Assembly: GCF_040196175.1 (NCBI RefSeq)
Contig: NZ_JBEFNF010000001.1
Coordinates: 744,001 to 808,000, forward strand
Direction: 5' to 3'
From: Halospina sp040196175
GTDB lineage: Bacteria; Pseudomonadota; Gammaproteobacteria; Pseudomonadales; Oleiphilaceae
Length of the DNA stretch: 64,000 nt
The notes under the pieces are model-generated. The model was not told the origin of the DNA. It saw only the letters and a list, made by a program, of their open reading frames with translations, and made no database searches. Both the position numbers and the translations under genes were made by a program. Below, piece after piece: positions 50,058-59,655 of this stretch (position 1 is its first letter; each line of letters begins with the position of its first letter).

Positions 50058-52189
50058 AGCCCCTGGTCTGCCACCTGTTTTGCCTGAATCGCCGTCAGCG
50101 CGATGGTAAAGACAATGTCCTCCACCATAGCGCCTCTTGAGAGATCGTTCACCGGCTTGCGCAGGCCCTGTAGCATGGGGCCGATGCTTACCACATTGGC
50201 GCTGCGTTGAACCGCCTTGTAAGTAGTGTTGCCGGTGTTGAGATCCGGGAAAACGAAGATGGTGGCACGGCCCGCGACAGGGCTGTCAGGCGCTTTGCTT
50301 CGGGCAACGCTTTCAATGGCGGCGGCATCATATTGCAGTGGTCCGTCGATAACGAGGTCTGGGCGCCGCTCCTTGGCAATTTCGGTAGCCTGGCGCACCT
50401 TTACCACGTCGTCTCCGCTTCCGGAACTGCCGGTACTGTAACTGATCATCGCTACACGGGGCGTGATGCCGAAGGTTTGGGCGGAATCCGCGCTCTGTAT
50501 GGCGATATCCGCCAGCTCCTTAGCATCCGGATCCGGGTTTACCGCACAGTCGCCGTAGACCCGCACCTGATCCGGCAAGCACATGAAGAAAATCGACGAC
50601 ACGATCCGGGCCGCCTGGTGGGTCTTGATCAGCTGCAGGGCGGGCCGAATGGTGTTGGCGGTTGTGTGAACAGCGCCAGAAACCAGACCGTCCATCTCAT
50701 CCAGCGCGACCATCAGGGTGGCCAGCATGACGTTGTCTTCCAGTAAGGCCTGGGCCATGTCCGGCTTCATGCCTTTATGGCGGCGCAACTCGACCATGCT
50801 ATCCACGTAGCTTTCCCGTGCCTCCTCCGGATCGATAATCTCGATGCTGTCGGGCAGGGTGATGTCCCGTGAATGGGCCACGGAGCGGATCTGGTCGCGA
50901 TTGCCGACCAGCACGCATTCGGCAATGCCTTTCTCCTGGCAGCGTGCGGCGGCCTGCAGTGTTCTGGGCTCATCGCCTTCCGGCAGGATGATGCGTTTGC
51001 CCGCCTCGCGAGCCCGGCGTGTTAGAAGGTAACGGAACGCCGGTGGTGATAGGCGCGGTTCGCGGTCCACGGCTAGTTGGTCGCGTAGCCATTCGGCATC
51101 GATGGCTTCAGCTGTGGTTTCCATAACCTTTTCAATGCGTTCCCCGTCGTCCACGGGTACCGCAATAGCCATGGAGGCAAGGCAATGGGTCGTATGATAG
51201 GTGTCCATGGTTGAGGTCATGACAGGTAGACCCGTGTCCAGTGCTGAGCGGCAGAACCTAAGAGTCTGGTTACTGGGTCTGAGTCCACCGGTCAGCACCA
51301 GTCCGGCCAGCGGGATGCCGGAAAGGGCGGCCAAAGCAGCGGCCACAATGATGTCCTCGCGGTCGCCGGGCGTAACCACCAGCGTGCCTGGCCTGAGGGT
51401 TTCCACCATGTTGGGAATAGTGCGCGAGGCAATGCTGAGCCGGCGTACCCGCCGCTTCTCCATGTCACCACTGTAGAGGTGCTGCGCTTCCAGTTCCCGG
51501 GCTATATCACTGACCCTCGGCTCGATCAATTCCGGGCGCCAGGGAATGGCGCCGATCAGTCGTAGATGGCCGTCGCGCAGCGGGGGGCATTCGCCAGCCC
51601 AGTCGGGCACCGGGTCGGGTTCGGTATCATCGGCAGCCAGGGGCAGGGTGTGGCCGGTGGGCTCCCCGAGACGGTTAAGAATAACGCCGATGACCGGCGT
51701 TTCGCCGGATTCGGCGAAAATGCGGCTGGTGAAAGTCAGTCGATCGCCCTGCTCGGTGGGGGTTCGTTTTCCGGGGGCGCTCACCAGGATGACCTGTGCG
51801 TCCAGGTTACGGGCCATTTCCACGTTCAGCCGCTGGGTGTAGCTTTCCTGGCTGTCAGGCACCAGACCTTCGACAATGACAACGTCGCAATCCTCGCAGG
51901 ATTCGTGATAACGGCTGACGATGTCTTCCATCAATTCACCTGAACGCCCCTCGTTGATGCATTCCTGCGCTTCGCGCAGCGTAACGGGGGTCGAGGGCTC
52001 AAGATTGGTCCGCGCGCGGATGAAGTGGACGGAGGCATCAGAATCCTCGCCCATGGCACTCTGAGCCACGGGCTTGAAAAAGCCAACACGCAGCCCGAGG
52101 CGGTCCAGTGCCCGAACGAGGCCCAGACAGACAGACGTAAGGCCGGAATGCAGATCGGTGGGGGCAATGAACAGATTATGGGCCATCAC
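50051..52189 (-). CDS. pta: Phosphate acetyltransferase Pta (three-domain form)
   Basis: 712 residues, as in E. coli (714). N-terminal P-loop-like domain of the BioD/CobQ type (M-A-H-N-L-F-I-A-P-T-D-L-H-S-G, about 1-200), central DRTGG domain (about 220-340) and C-terminal catalytic PTA domain (about 385-705, R-I-I-L-P-E-G-D-E-P-R-T, then S-G-S-G-D-D-V-V-K-V). The start ATG overlaps the ackA stop by four bases. Interconverts acetyl-CoA and acetyl phosphate. Confidence 0.96.
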   Translation of the reverse strand: MMAHNLFIAPTDLHSGLTSVCLGLVRALDRLGLRVGFFKPVAQSAMGEDSDASVHFIRARTNLEPSTPVTLREAQECINEGRSGELMEDIVSRYHESCEDCDVVIVEGLVPDSQESYTQRLNVEMARNLDAQVILVSAPGKRTPTEQGDRLTFTSRIFAESGETPVIGVILNRLGEPTGHTLPLAADDTEPDPVPDWAGECPPLRDGHLRLIGAIPWRPELIEPRVSDIARELEAQHLYSGDMEKRRVRRLSIASRTIPNMVETLRPGTLVVTPGDREDIIVAAALAALSGIPLAGLVLTGGLRPSNQTLRFCRSALDTGLPVMTSTMDTYHTTHCLASMAIAVPVDDGERIEKVMETTAEAIDAEWLRDQLAVDREPRLSPPAFRYLLTRRAREAGKRIILPEGDEPRTLQAAARCQEKGIAECVLVGNRDQIRSVAHSRDITLPDSIEIIDPEEARESYVDSMVELRRHKGMKPDMAQALLEDNVMLATLMVALDEMDGLVSGAVHTTANTIRPALQLIKTHQAARIVSSIFFMCLPDQVRVYGDCAVNPDPDAKELADIAIQSADSAQTFGITPRVAMISYSTGSSGSGDDVVKVRQATEIAKERRPDLVIDGPLQYDAAAIESVARSKAPDSPVAGRATIFVFPDLNTGNTTYKAVQRSANVVSIGPMLQGLRKPVNDLSRGAMVEDIVFTIALTAIQAKQVADQGLA

Positions 52190-53388
52190 GTGGTCCTCCT
52201 TGCGTTGGTCAGGCGCTGCGTATCCAGCGCGATCATCTGTTCCTCATCCGTGGGGATTACCAGTACCGGAGGGCCGCCACTGGCCTGAATGCTTGTTGCG
52301 GTATCTGTCTCAGTCTGATTATTAGCAGTCTCATCCACCGCAATACCGAAAATACCGAGATGTGCCAGGGTTCGCTGGCGCACAGTAGCGCTGTTCTCTC
52401 CGATGCCCCCTGTAAACACCAGTGCGTCCAGCCGATCCAGGGATGCCATCATAGCGCCAATGTAGCGTGCCAGTCGGAAACAGAAGACGTTAACCGCCAG
52501 ATCGGCCTGTTCATGGCCGTCAGCAGCTGCTTTGGTAAGTGTGCGCATATCATGGCTGACTCCGGAAAGTCCTAAAAGGCCACTTTCGCGGTTGAGCATG
52601 TCGTGTATGGCTTGAGCACCGTAGCCCCGCCGGAGGAGAAAGTCGAACAGCCCAGGATCCACGTCACCGCTGCGTGTTCCCATCACCAGGCCTTCCAGGG
52701 GCGTTAGACCCATGCTGGTGTCGACGCTCTGGCCTTCGTGCACGGCGGTCACGCTGCAGCCGTTACCGAGATGCGCGGAGATGATGGCAGTTCGTTCCGG
52801 CGCCTGATTCAGCCACTCAGAGGCCTGCTGTAGGATCCAGCGGTGGCTGGTGCCGTGGAAGCCGTAACGCCGCACGCCGTGTTCCTCGTAGAGAGTTCGT
52901 GGTACGGCGTAATGGTAGGCTGCTTGCGGGAGCGACTGATGGAAAGCCGTATCGAAGACGGCCACCTGAGGGCAGTCGGGGTAGAGGGTCTGAATAGCGC
53001 GGATTCCCGCCAGATTGGCGGGGTTGTGCAACGGTGCCAGGGTACTGCAGGTGTCAATGGCGGTGATAATCTGTTCGTCGATCAGGGCCGAATCCGTGAA
53101 TGACTCGCCACCATGCACCACACGGTGGCCCACCGCGTCCGGCTCGTGGGTGAGCAGGCCCTGCTCCTGGAGGCGCTCCAGGCAGGCTTCCAGCGCCTGC
53201 TGGTGACTGCTGCCAGTGCTCAGGGGGGTGCAGGCGCTCTGCGGTGCCTTCTGGGTTAGAGTAGGGGTATCAGCGCCCAGTCGCTCGGCAAGGAAGGCGG
53301 CAAGAACGGTGTAGTTGGGCAGTGTCGCCAGAGTCAGCTTCAGTGAGGAGCTGCCAGCGTTGATGATGAGCAGATGCTTTTGATTCAT
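52186..53388 (-). CDS. ackA: Acetate kinase AckA
   Basis: 400 residues, normal length. Motifs: I-N-A-G-S-S-S-L-K near the start, V-G-H-R-V-V-H-G-G, F-D-T-A-F-H, Y-G-F-H-G-T-S-H, A-H-L-G-N-G-C-S and F-T-G-G-I-G-E-N. Converts acetyl phosphate and ADP to acetate and ATP or the reverse. The gene begins only nine bases after the GGDEF-EAL gene upstream of it on the same strand, which leaves no room for a promoter of its own outside that gene. Confidence 0.96.
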   Translation of the reverse strand: MNQKHLLIINAGSSSLKLTLATLPNYTVLAAFLAERLGADTPTLTQKAPQSACTPLSTGSSHQQALEACLERLQEQGLLTHEPDAVGHRVVHGGESFTDSALIDEQIITAIDTCSTLAPLHNPANLAGIRAIQTLYPDCPQVAVFDTAFHQSLPQAAYHYAVPRTLYEEHGVRRYGFHGTSHRWILQQASEWLNQAPERTAIISAHLGNGCSVTAVHEGQSVDTSMGLTPLEGLVMGTRSGDVDPGLFDFLLRRGYGAQAIHDMLNRESGLLGLSGVSHDMRTLTKAAADGHEQADLAVNVFCFRLARYIGAMMASLDRLDALVFTGGIGENSATVRQRTLAHLGIFGIAVDETANNQTETDTATSIQASGGPPVLVIPTDEEQMIALDTQRLTNARRTT

Positions 53389-53397
53389 GGCGGCATC

Positions 53398-55800
53398 CTA
53401 ACCGTCCACGTGGCTGCTGCACCAGAGTAGAAATTCGCGTTCATTGAGCGGATGGGTGAACAGGAAGCCCTGAGCGTAGTCACAGTGCTCACCTGTCAAG
53501 TATTCAAGCTGATCCTGATGTTCCACGCCTTCGGCCACTACCTGCAGCCCAAGACTGTGTGACATGTTGATGATGGCACGCACCAGGGCAGTGTCATCCG
53601 AATCGCGGTTGAGATCGCCTACAAAGGATTTATCGATCTTCAGGGTGTCAAATGGATAGTTCTTGAGGTAACCAAGAGCGGAATAGCCAGTGCCAAAGTC
53701 GTCCACGGAAAGCCGCACGCCCATTGCATCCAGGTCGTGGAGGACGCGATCGGTTTCAAGGTTGTTGTCCAGGATCAGTCTTTCTGTGATCTCCAGCTCG
53801 AGGTACTGGCCTTCCAGCCCGGTTTCCTCGAGAGCGTCACTGACCGTCTGTACGAAATGCGGATCACGGAACTGGCGGGGCGATACATTGACAGCCATGA
53901 TCACGGGATCGCCAGTCTGCTTCTGCCAGCGGCTGAGCGCATGGCAGGCTTCGTGGATGACCCAGCGGCCAATTGAGATGATCAGGCCGGTTTCCTCCGC
54001 CAGCGGGATGAAACGGTCCGGTGGCACCATGCCCAGAGTCGGGTTATTCCAGCGCAGGAGCGCCTCTGCTCCCATGATGCGACTGTCTCCGAGTCGCAGT
54101 ATGGGCTGGAAGCGGAGCTCAAATTCCTGCATTTCCAGAGCGCGCCGGAGCAGGCTCTCCGTCTGCAGCCGCTCCTGGGAGACGGCCTTCATTTCCGGGG
54201 CGAAGCGTTGGAATGCACTCTTACCTCGGTTTTTAGCCTCGTACATGGCAGCGTCCGCGTTCTGAAGCAGATTGGTGCTGTTTTCTCCATCCCCAGGATA
54301 TATGGCAATGCCAATACTGGTGCTTACGAATACTTCCTGCCCGGCAACGTGGAAGGGCGGCACAAAGGTCTGGAGAATGCGCTCGGCTACCTGATGCGTT
54401 GCCTCGGGGGAGGCCAGCGTGGGCAGGATGATCAGGAATTCGTCCCCGCCGAGGCGGGCCACGGTGCTGGTGCCGCGCAGGCAGGCGGATATGCGGCGTG
54501 AGGCCTCAATCAGCATGTTGTCGCCAGCGTCATGGCCCATGGTGTCATTAACGTGCTTGAAGTTGTCCAGGTCCAGGAACATGACGCCGACCATGCTCTG
54601 ATCCCGCCGGGCCTGCGCCAGGGCCAGCTTGAGACGGTCGAGTGCCAGCATCCGGTTGGGCAGGCCGGTGAGGATGTCGTAGTTGGCCTGACGTAGCAGC
54701 TGTTGTTCGTAACGCTTGCGAATGCTGATGTCTTCCCCGAGGATCAGGTAGTGGGACGGTTGTTCATCCTCACTGCGGATGGGTGTGACCACGACCTGTT
54801 CCCAGAAGCGCTCGCCGTTATCCCGTGTGCGTTGCATCTCCCCCTGCCAGACACCGACCCGTTGGACCTGAAGCCGAACGTTGTTCCAAAGCTCGCGGTT
54901 GTCTTCCTCGCTGAGCGTATCCGCTGTCAGAAATGCCGGATGGTGGCCGTTGATGTCGTCCATGCGGTGGCCAGTGAGCTGCAGGAACTTGTCGTTGGCG
55001 TATTCAATGTGCCAGTTCCGGTCACAGATAACCACCGAGGAAGGACTCTGCTCCAGGGCCAGCGACAGTTTGCGGATCTCGGCTTCGTCGGTTTTCTGGC
55101 GCTCCAGATCTTCACGAAGACGTTCGCGCATGCTGTTGATGGCCTCTGTGACATGATCCAGTTCATCCTGGCGCTGGGATGGGTGCGAGTGTCGTTCCAG
55201 TAGCAGTGGTTCGTTCAGATTACGTAGCGTGAACCGCTGGGCGTAGTTGGCCATGGTTGTGAGATGGCGGGCCACAAAATAATGGAAAATCCATAACAGC
55301 AGCAGGCACAGGAAGAAGGTTCGTAGCGCCTGGGTTGTCAGGATGACGCGGATGTTTCGCTTGAGGTTTGTCCAGGCCCCATTCAAGCTGGCGGTGACCG
55401 TTACGTGCCCCAGTGATGCCCCTTCGTGGCTGAGGTTGAAATCATGGCTTGCGGTACCAGCATTTTGTGGACGGCTTCCAGCGCGAATCACCCCTTCGGG
55501 CTTCATGTCTACCCTTGCATGGGCAATGTCGGGGAGACTGGTGATGCCTTCCAGCTGTACCTTGATGAGCTCTCTGTCAATGGCCCAGGCACTACTGGCC
55601 AGGCTGTTACGGTAACCGGCCTCAATCACGCGGAGTCTATGCTCGATGCTGGCTACGTCGGAGCGGTAGCTTACCCATACCTGGGCGGCTGCGGCGACCA
55701 AAGTGAAAATCGAGCTGCACAGCACGATCAGGCCCAGCAGTCGCAGCGACAGAGGCGAACGGATGATGGGGCTACGTGACCAGGACAGCGGGTTACGCAT
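53398..55800 (-). CDS. Membrane c-di-GMP enzyme with PAS, GGDEF and EAL domains
   Basis: 800 residues. TM1 about 18-40, a periplasmic sensor of about 110 residues, TM2 about 155-172, a HAMP-like stretch (R-H-L-T-T-M-A-N-Y), PAS with PAC (about 250-370), GGDEF domain (about 375-535) with intact A-R-L-G-G-D-E-F, and EAL domain (about 545-795) with G-A-E-A-L-L-R-W and the D-D-F-G-T-G-Y-S-A-L metal loop. Both active sites look intact, so it could make or break c-di-GMP; which dominates cannot be read from sequence. It is the first gene of an apparent three-gene run with ackA and pta. Confidence 0.92.
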   Translation of the reverse strand: MRNPLSWSRSPIIRSPLSLRLLGLIVLCSSIFTLVAAAAQVWVSYRSDVASIEHRLRVIEAGYRNSLASSAWAIDRELIKVQLEGITSLPDIAHARVDMKPEGVIRAGSRPQNAGTASHDFNLSHEGASLGHVTVTASLNGAWTNLKRNIRVILTTQALRTFFLCLLLLWIFHYFVARHLTTMANYAQRFTLRNLNEPLLLERHSHPSQRQDELDHVTEAINSMRERLREDLERQKTDEAEIRKLSLALEQSPSSVVICDRNWHIEYANDKFLQLTGHRMDDINGHHPAFLTADTLSEEDNRELWNNVRLQVQRVGVWQGEMQRTRDNGERFWEQVVVTPIRSEDEQPSHYLILGEDISIRKRYEQQLLRQANYDILTGLPNRMLALDRLKLALAQARRDQSMVGVMFLDLDNFKHVNDTMGHDAGDNMLIEASRRISACLRGTSTVARLGGDEFLIILPTLASPEATHQVAERILQTFVPPFHVAGQEVFVSTSIGIAIYPGDGENSTNLLQNADAAMYEAKNRGKSAFQRFAPEMKAVSQERLQTESLLRRALEMQEFELRFQPILRLGDSRIMGAEALLRWNNPTLGMVPPDRFIPLAEETGLIISIGRWVIHEACHALSRWQKQTGDPVIMAVNVSPRQFRDPHFVQTVSDALEETGLEGQYLELEITERLILDNNLETDRVLHDLDAMGVRLSVDDFGTGYSALGYLKNYPFDTLKIDKSFVGDLNRDSDDTALVRAIINMSHSLGLQVVAEGVEHQDQLEYLTGEHCDYAQGFLFTHPLNEREFLLWCSSHVDG

Positions 55801-55948
55801 GGGACGTCAGCTCGACTCCGAGTCGTCGGGGTGGATTACCGATGCGACATACTATAGCAGTACGGCCCTTATTCGTCGCATATGGCCGTCGTGCCCGGAC
55901 GAGGTTCAAATCAGGTAAGCTAGGAGAAAACGGGAAAGAATAGGGAGA

Positions 55949-56024
55949 TGGTGTCCCGTAGGGGATTCGAACCCCTGTTACCGCCGTGAAAGGGCGGTGT
56001 CCTAAACCACTAGACGAACGGGAC
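55949..56024 (-). tRNA. tRNA-Glu (anticodon TTC)
   Basis: 76 nt on the minus strand. Acceptor GTCCCGT (ending 56024) pairs with ACGGGAC, followed by discriminator A and encoded CCA (55949-55951). The anticodon stem CCGCC/GGCGG encloses CTTTCAC, anticodon TTC. T-loop GGTTCGAATCC. Confidence 0.96.
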
Positions 56025-56050
56025 GCTGCGCTTTGCGTTACAGGTTGCGC

Positions 56051-56079
56051 ACTTTAGTTAAACCGGGCGGGGCTGTCAA
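56051..56079 (-). promoter_or_regulatory. Sigma-70 promoter of tRNA-Glu
   Basis: On the minus strand TTGACA (56079-56074) and TAAAGT (56056-56051) with a 17-bp spacer, upstream of the tRNA and touching the end of the preceding minus-strand gene. Confidence 0.75.
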
Positions 56080-56678
56080 CCATTATCTGCGCTGGAATTT
56101 GCGGCAGGCGCGCGCAGGCACGCTTTGAAGGTGGTGCCTATCTCGCGCAGTACTGTGGCGGCGTCCGTTTCCCGGTAGCGCTGGAAAACAGCTTCCGCGA
56201 TGGGCTTGTGACGAGAGGCCAGCTGCTTTCGAACCTCCTCGAGACTACCTCCGGCAAAGGCAGCGAGCGCGATTTCGTAGCGGATTTTGTGTTCGCCCGC
56301 ACAGCGGTAGAAAAGATCCTCGCGCGTTCCGGGGTCGGGTTGACCCCGTTGGTCATGCACGCTGTTGGCGCAGCGTGCAAAGCGGGCATGGATGTTGGAG
56401 TAGGTCTCTGCAGTGCCGCCTTCGTTGAGGGCATTATGGAGCCGGTTAATGCGTCTTTCTCCAGCATCACTCAATCCCGGAAGCGTCTCTTTCAGGATCT
56501 GTGGCGACAGCCCCTGTTCCATCAGCTGTACGGATGTCAGATACTGGCTCGCAATCAAGCCGCAGGCCTGATAACTGGCCCCTTCAAAGGCCTTGCCGCC
56601 GTCTAACTTCTTAGCAACGGCTGGCACGACTGTGGCGGTGATCAGAGCCAGTAGCGCGATCAGCCGTGGCAGGCTCAT
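56076..56678 (-). CDS. Secreted hypothetical protein with four cysteines
   Basis: 200 residues. Sec signal peptide (about 1-22, ending V-A-K or A-V-A). The mature protein is helical and carries Cys in Y-Q-A-C-G-L, A-R-C-A-N, Y-R-C-A-G and K-A-C-L-R, a spacing that would allow two disulfides in the periplasm. No family recognised. Its ATG overlaps the end of the epimerase gene by four bases, so both are probably on one transcript. Confidence 0.75.
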   Translation of the reverse strand: MSLPRLIALLALITATVVPAVAKKLDGGKAFEGASYQACGLIASQYLTSVQLMEQGLSPQILKETLPGLSDAGERRINRLHNALNEGGTAETYSNIHARFARCANSVHDQRGQPDPGTREDLFYRCAGEHKIRYEIALAAFAGGSLEEVRKQLASRHKPIAEAVFQRYRETDAATVLREIGTTFKACLRAPAANSSADNG

Positions 56679-57574
56679 TCCACGGCCTCGGCCAGTGCCT
56701 GGTCGATTCTGGGGTACTGGAACTGGAATCCGGACTCCAGGAGCCGTTCGGGGCGAGCTTTCTGGCCGGTTAGCAACAGCCGGCTCATTTCGCCGAGCAT
56801 CAGCTTTAGTGCCGGTGCTGGTGCCGGAAGCCGGGCCGGGCGCCCCAGGGCCTGACCGAGTGCTTGGCTGAACTCTGCATTGGAAACGGGTTCAGGAGCC
56901 GTAAGGTTGAACGCGCCGCTGAGCTGGGGCGAGTCCAGAAGATGAATGAGTCCCTGAACCATGTCGTATCGGTGAATCCAGGGCATGTACTGCTTGCCGT
57001 TGCCGAGACGCCCGCCCAGCCCAAGCTTGAACAGAGGCAGCATCTGCTGAAGGAAACCGCCATCACGCCCAACCACAAGACCGGTTCGCGACAGGCACAC
57101 GCGGGTTTCGTTAACCAGCTGGTTGGCGGATGCTTCCCATGCGGTACAGAGTTGATGAGTGAACTCATCGTTGGGAGTGGTTTTTTCGGTGACATCCCGC
57201 TCCCCCTGATCGCCGTAATAGCCTACCGCGGACCCGGAAATGAGCACATCGGGTAGGGCGTGACGGCGGCGGAGCTGATTGACCAGCTCATCCGTGAAGG
57301 CCACACGGCTATCCCATAACTGTTGTTTGCGGTTCTGCGTCCAGCGTTTTTCGGCAATGCCTTCGCCAGCGAGGTTGATGACGGCATCGACAGCCGGCAG
57401 TTGCGGCACTTGCGACAGCGCGTGTATCACCTGCACCCGCCCGCAGAGGCGCTGGACTTCAGCATCGTCGCGGCGGCTCACCACGGTCAGGGTACGGCCT
57501 TCGCTCTGGAGCTGGTGACATAGGAGTTGGCCGATGAAGCCGGTGCCGCCGGTGATCAGAATGTGCTGGCGCAT
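56675..57574 (-). CDS. yfcH: NAD-dependent epimerase-like protein, TIGR01777 family (YfcH)
   Basis: 299 residues. Rossmann start I-L-I-T-G-G-T-G-F-I-G, then V-I-N-L-A-G-E-G-I-A-E-K-R-W and S-G-S-A-V-G-Y-Y-G (the catalytic Tyr-x-x-x-Lys style region is atypical in this family), G-L-G-G-x-L-G-N-G-K-Q-Y-M-P-W-I-H, and a C-terminal DUF1731-like part (R-L-P-A-P-A). Length matches E. coli YfcH (297 aa). Substrate unknown. First of a two-gene unit. Confidence 0.9.
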   Translation of the reverse strand: MRQHILITGGTGFIGQLLCHQLQSEGRTLTVVSRRDDAEVQRLCGRVQVIHALSQVPQLPAVDAVINLAGEGIAEKRWTQNRKQQLWDSRVAFTDELVNQLRRRHALPDVLISGSAVGYYGDQGERDVTEKTTPNDEFTHQLCTAWEASANQLVNETRVCLSRTGLVVGRDGGFLQQMLPLFKLGLGGRLGNGKQYMPWIHRYDMVQGLIHLLDSPQLSGAFNLTAPEPVSNAEFSQALGQALGRPARLPAPAPALKLMLGEMSRLLLTGQKARPERLLESGFQFQYPRIDQALAEAVE

Positions 57575-57707
57575 AGGGAGCTCCGGTTGCGGTTCAGGAT
57601 AATAGGTTGAACCTTCGTCAATGGTGGCATCGGCAGACGCTGCGAGCCAGGAAAAGGTTCACGAATCCCGCATGGTCGCATTTGCCGCGCCCTGATATCC
57701 TTTGTTT

Positions 57708-58310
57708 ATGTTCGAATGGCCTTACATTTTGGATTTCTGGTTCGGTCCCCTGGATCATGATGGGGTTCCCGACAAAAGCTACCGTGAGCAGTGGTTTGCT
57801 GGCGGGCGTCGGTTTGATCGGGCCATGAGACGACGTTTTTCCTCCATGGTGCTGCTGGCGTCCGAGGAGGGGCTGGACCACTGGCGCAGTGTTCCCGGAG
57901 GCGCTCTTGCTGAGATCCTGCTTCTGGATCAGTTCTCCCGTAATATTTACCGGCGCACCCCTATGGCATACCGCAATGATGCGCTGGCTCAGCGCCTGGC
58001 GCGGGAAGGGGTAGCAGAAGGCAGTGAGCTGACACTGGCGCATATCCAGCGGGCGTTTTTCTACATGCCCTACCAACACGCCGAGAACCGGGAAATGCAG
58101 CGCGAAGGGGTCGCACTCTATGAGCAGCTTGAGCGCACGGCGCAAGGGCGTTTACGGGATGTGCTCAGCGGGTTCCATCGTAGTGCATGCGAGCATGCTC
58201 AGATTGTTGAGCGTTTTGGCCGATTCCCGCACCGCAACCGAGTACTGGGTCGTCGCAGTACTTCCACCGAGGCTGCGTTCCTGGAAGAGGCAGCACAGTT
58301 TGGGCAGTAA
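57708..58310 (+). CDS. DUF924 family protein
   Basis: 200 residues from ATG 57708 (a TTG two codons earlier is in frame). Conserved pattern V/I-L-D-F-W-F-G at the start, L-L-D-Q-F-S-R-N-I-Y-R-x-T-P near residue 75, F-F-Y-M-P-Y-x-H-x-E and F-G-R-F-P-H-R-N. The family is widespread, helical and of unknown biochemical function. Divergent from yfcH. Confidence 0.88.
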   Translation: MFEWPYILDFWFGPLDHDGVPDKSYREQWFAGGRRFDRAMRRRFSSMVLLASEEGLDHWRSVPGGALAEILLLDQFSRNIYRRTPMAYRNDALAQRLAREGVAEGSELTLAHIQRAFFYMPYQHAENREMQREGVALYEQLERTAQGRLRDVLSGFHRSACEHAQIVERFGRFPHRNRVLGRRSTSTEAAFLEEAAQFGQ

Positions 58311-58468
58311 GAAGTGGTCAGGGGCGGGTTAATATCCTCCAGGGCGCTATTTCCAAAGGCGTGCTTCGCCAGAAAAAAGCCTTGAAAAATGGGCCTGAGA
58401 TGCGCATTGAACTCAGAACGATCGCCTGAGTGTCTGATGAATCCAGTTAATAAACCAGTCACTGAGAC

Positions 58469-58496
58469 TTGACGACGGTTCGTGTATAAGTAGAAT
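58469..58496 (+). promoter_or_regulatory. Sigma-70 promoter of tRNA-Gly
   Basis: TTGACG (58469-58474) and TAGAAT (58491-58496) with a 16-bp spacer, the same -35 and spacer as the tRNA-Leu promoter at 16910. About 43 bases before the mature 5' end. Confidence 0.65.
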
Positions 58497-58538
58497 GCGC
58501 AGCTGTCGATAGGGCAATAAAAGCCTTCGGCACAACAA

Positions 58539-58614
<76 letters not shown>

Positions 58615-58622
58615 GATTTCTT

Positions 58623-58653
58623 ACGAAAGCCCGGCCTTGCGCCGGGCTTTCGT
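58623..58653 (+). terminator. Rho-independent terminator after tRNA-Gly
   Basis: ACGAAAGCCCGGC and GCCGGGCTTTCGT form a perfect 13-bp stem with a CTTGC loop, followed by GTTTCTG. It begins nine bases after the tRNA end. Confidence 0.8.
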
Positions 58654-58722
58654 GTTTCTGCCCCCTACCGCTGTCGCTCAGCTATACTGTACGGATAAAT
58701 CCAAGCCTTCCAGGAGGCTCCC

Positions 58723-59655
58723 ATGGCGGGACTGCTCGATAATGTGGATCAGCGTACGCGCCTGGTCGGGCGTAATCGGCTGGAACTGCTTCTGTTCCGG
58801 CTTCAGGGGCGTCAGCTGTTTGCAATTAACGTGTTCAAGGTGCGCGAAGTAATCCGCATGCCCAAAATCACCGCGCTCCCTCAACAGCACCCGGTTGTAG
58901 TGGGCGTCGCGCACCTTCGTGGCACCACCGTTCCCGTACTCAATCTGAGTCAGGCCATCGGCATGAAGCCGCAGGAGGTTAGCGATGATGCGAGCCTGAT
59001 CATCACTGAGTACAACCGGCGCACGCAGGCGTTTCTGATCGGTGGCGTCGAGCGCATTCTGAACATGAACTGGGAAGAGATTGAGTCACCGCCCAAAACC
59101 ACGGGCCGAGGGCATTACCTGACCGCGATCACCCGCCATGAGGAAAAGCTGGTGGAGATCATTGATGTGGAAAAGGTGCTATCTGAGATCGTGCACTACA
59201 CGACCTCGCTTTCCGATGGACTAGTGGATCAGGATGTTATTGCATCAGCTCAGGGCCAGCGGATTCTGGTGGTGGATGATTCACCGGTGGCGATGAACCA
59301 GGCGCGTGATACCATCGAACAGCTCGGGATCGAGGTGGTAACGGCCGGCAATGGCGCTGAGGGGCTTGCACGGCTGAAGACCATGGCTGAGAACGGCGAG
59401 ATCGACCAACTGCTTATGGTCATCACCGATGCCGAAATGCCCGAGATGGATGGTTACCGCCTGACCACCGAGATCCGTGAGAACCCGCAGCTGAAAGATC
59501 TTTACGTGGCGCTGCATACCTCACTGAGTGGGGATTTCAATCAGGCCATGGTGGAGCGTGTCGGCTGTGATGAGTTTTTATCGAAGTTCCGCCCAGACGA
59601 ACTGGCGGAACTTGTCCAGAACTATTTGCGCAGGGTGTCTAACAGCGATTCATGA
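58723..59655 (+). CDS. cheV: Chemotaxis coupling protein CheV (CheW-REC)
   Basis: 310 residues. CheW domain about 20-160 (L-L-L-F-R-L-Q-G-R-Q-L-F-A-I-N-V-F-K-V, then G-V-A-H-L-R-G-T-T-V-P-V) couples receptors to CheA; receiver domain about 180-305 with acidic pair D-D near the start and the phospho-Asp in V-I-T-D-A-E-M-P-E-M-D-G. ATG 58723 has AGGAGG seven bases upstream. No other che gene is adjacent; its stop overlaps uup by four bases. Confidence 0.94.
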   Translation: MAGLLDNVDQRTRLVGRNRLELLLFRLQGRQLFAINVFKVREVIRMPKITALPQQHPVVVGVAHLRGTTVPVLNLSQAIGMKPQEVSDDASLIITEYNRRTQAFLIGGVERILNMNWEEIESPPKTTGRGHYLTAITRHEEKLVEIIDVEKVLSEIVHYTTSLSDGLVDQDVIASAQGQRILVVDDSPVAMNQARDTIEQLGIEVVTAGNGAEGLARLKTMAENGEIDQLLMVITDAEMPEMDGYRLTTEIRENPQLKDLYVALHTSLSGDFNQAMVERVGCDEFLSKFRPDELAELVQNYLRRVSNSDS

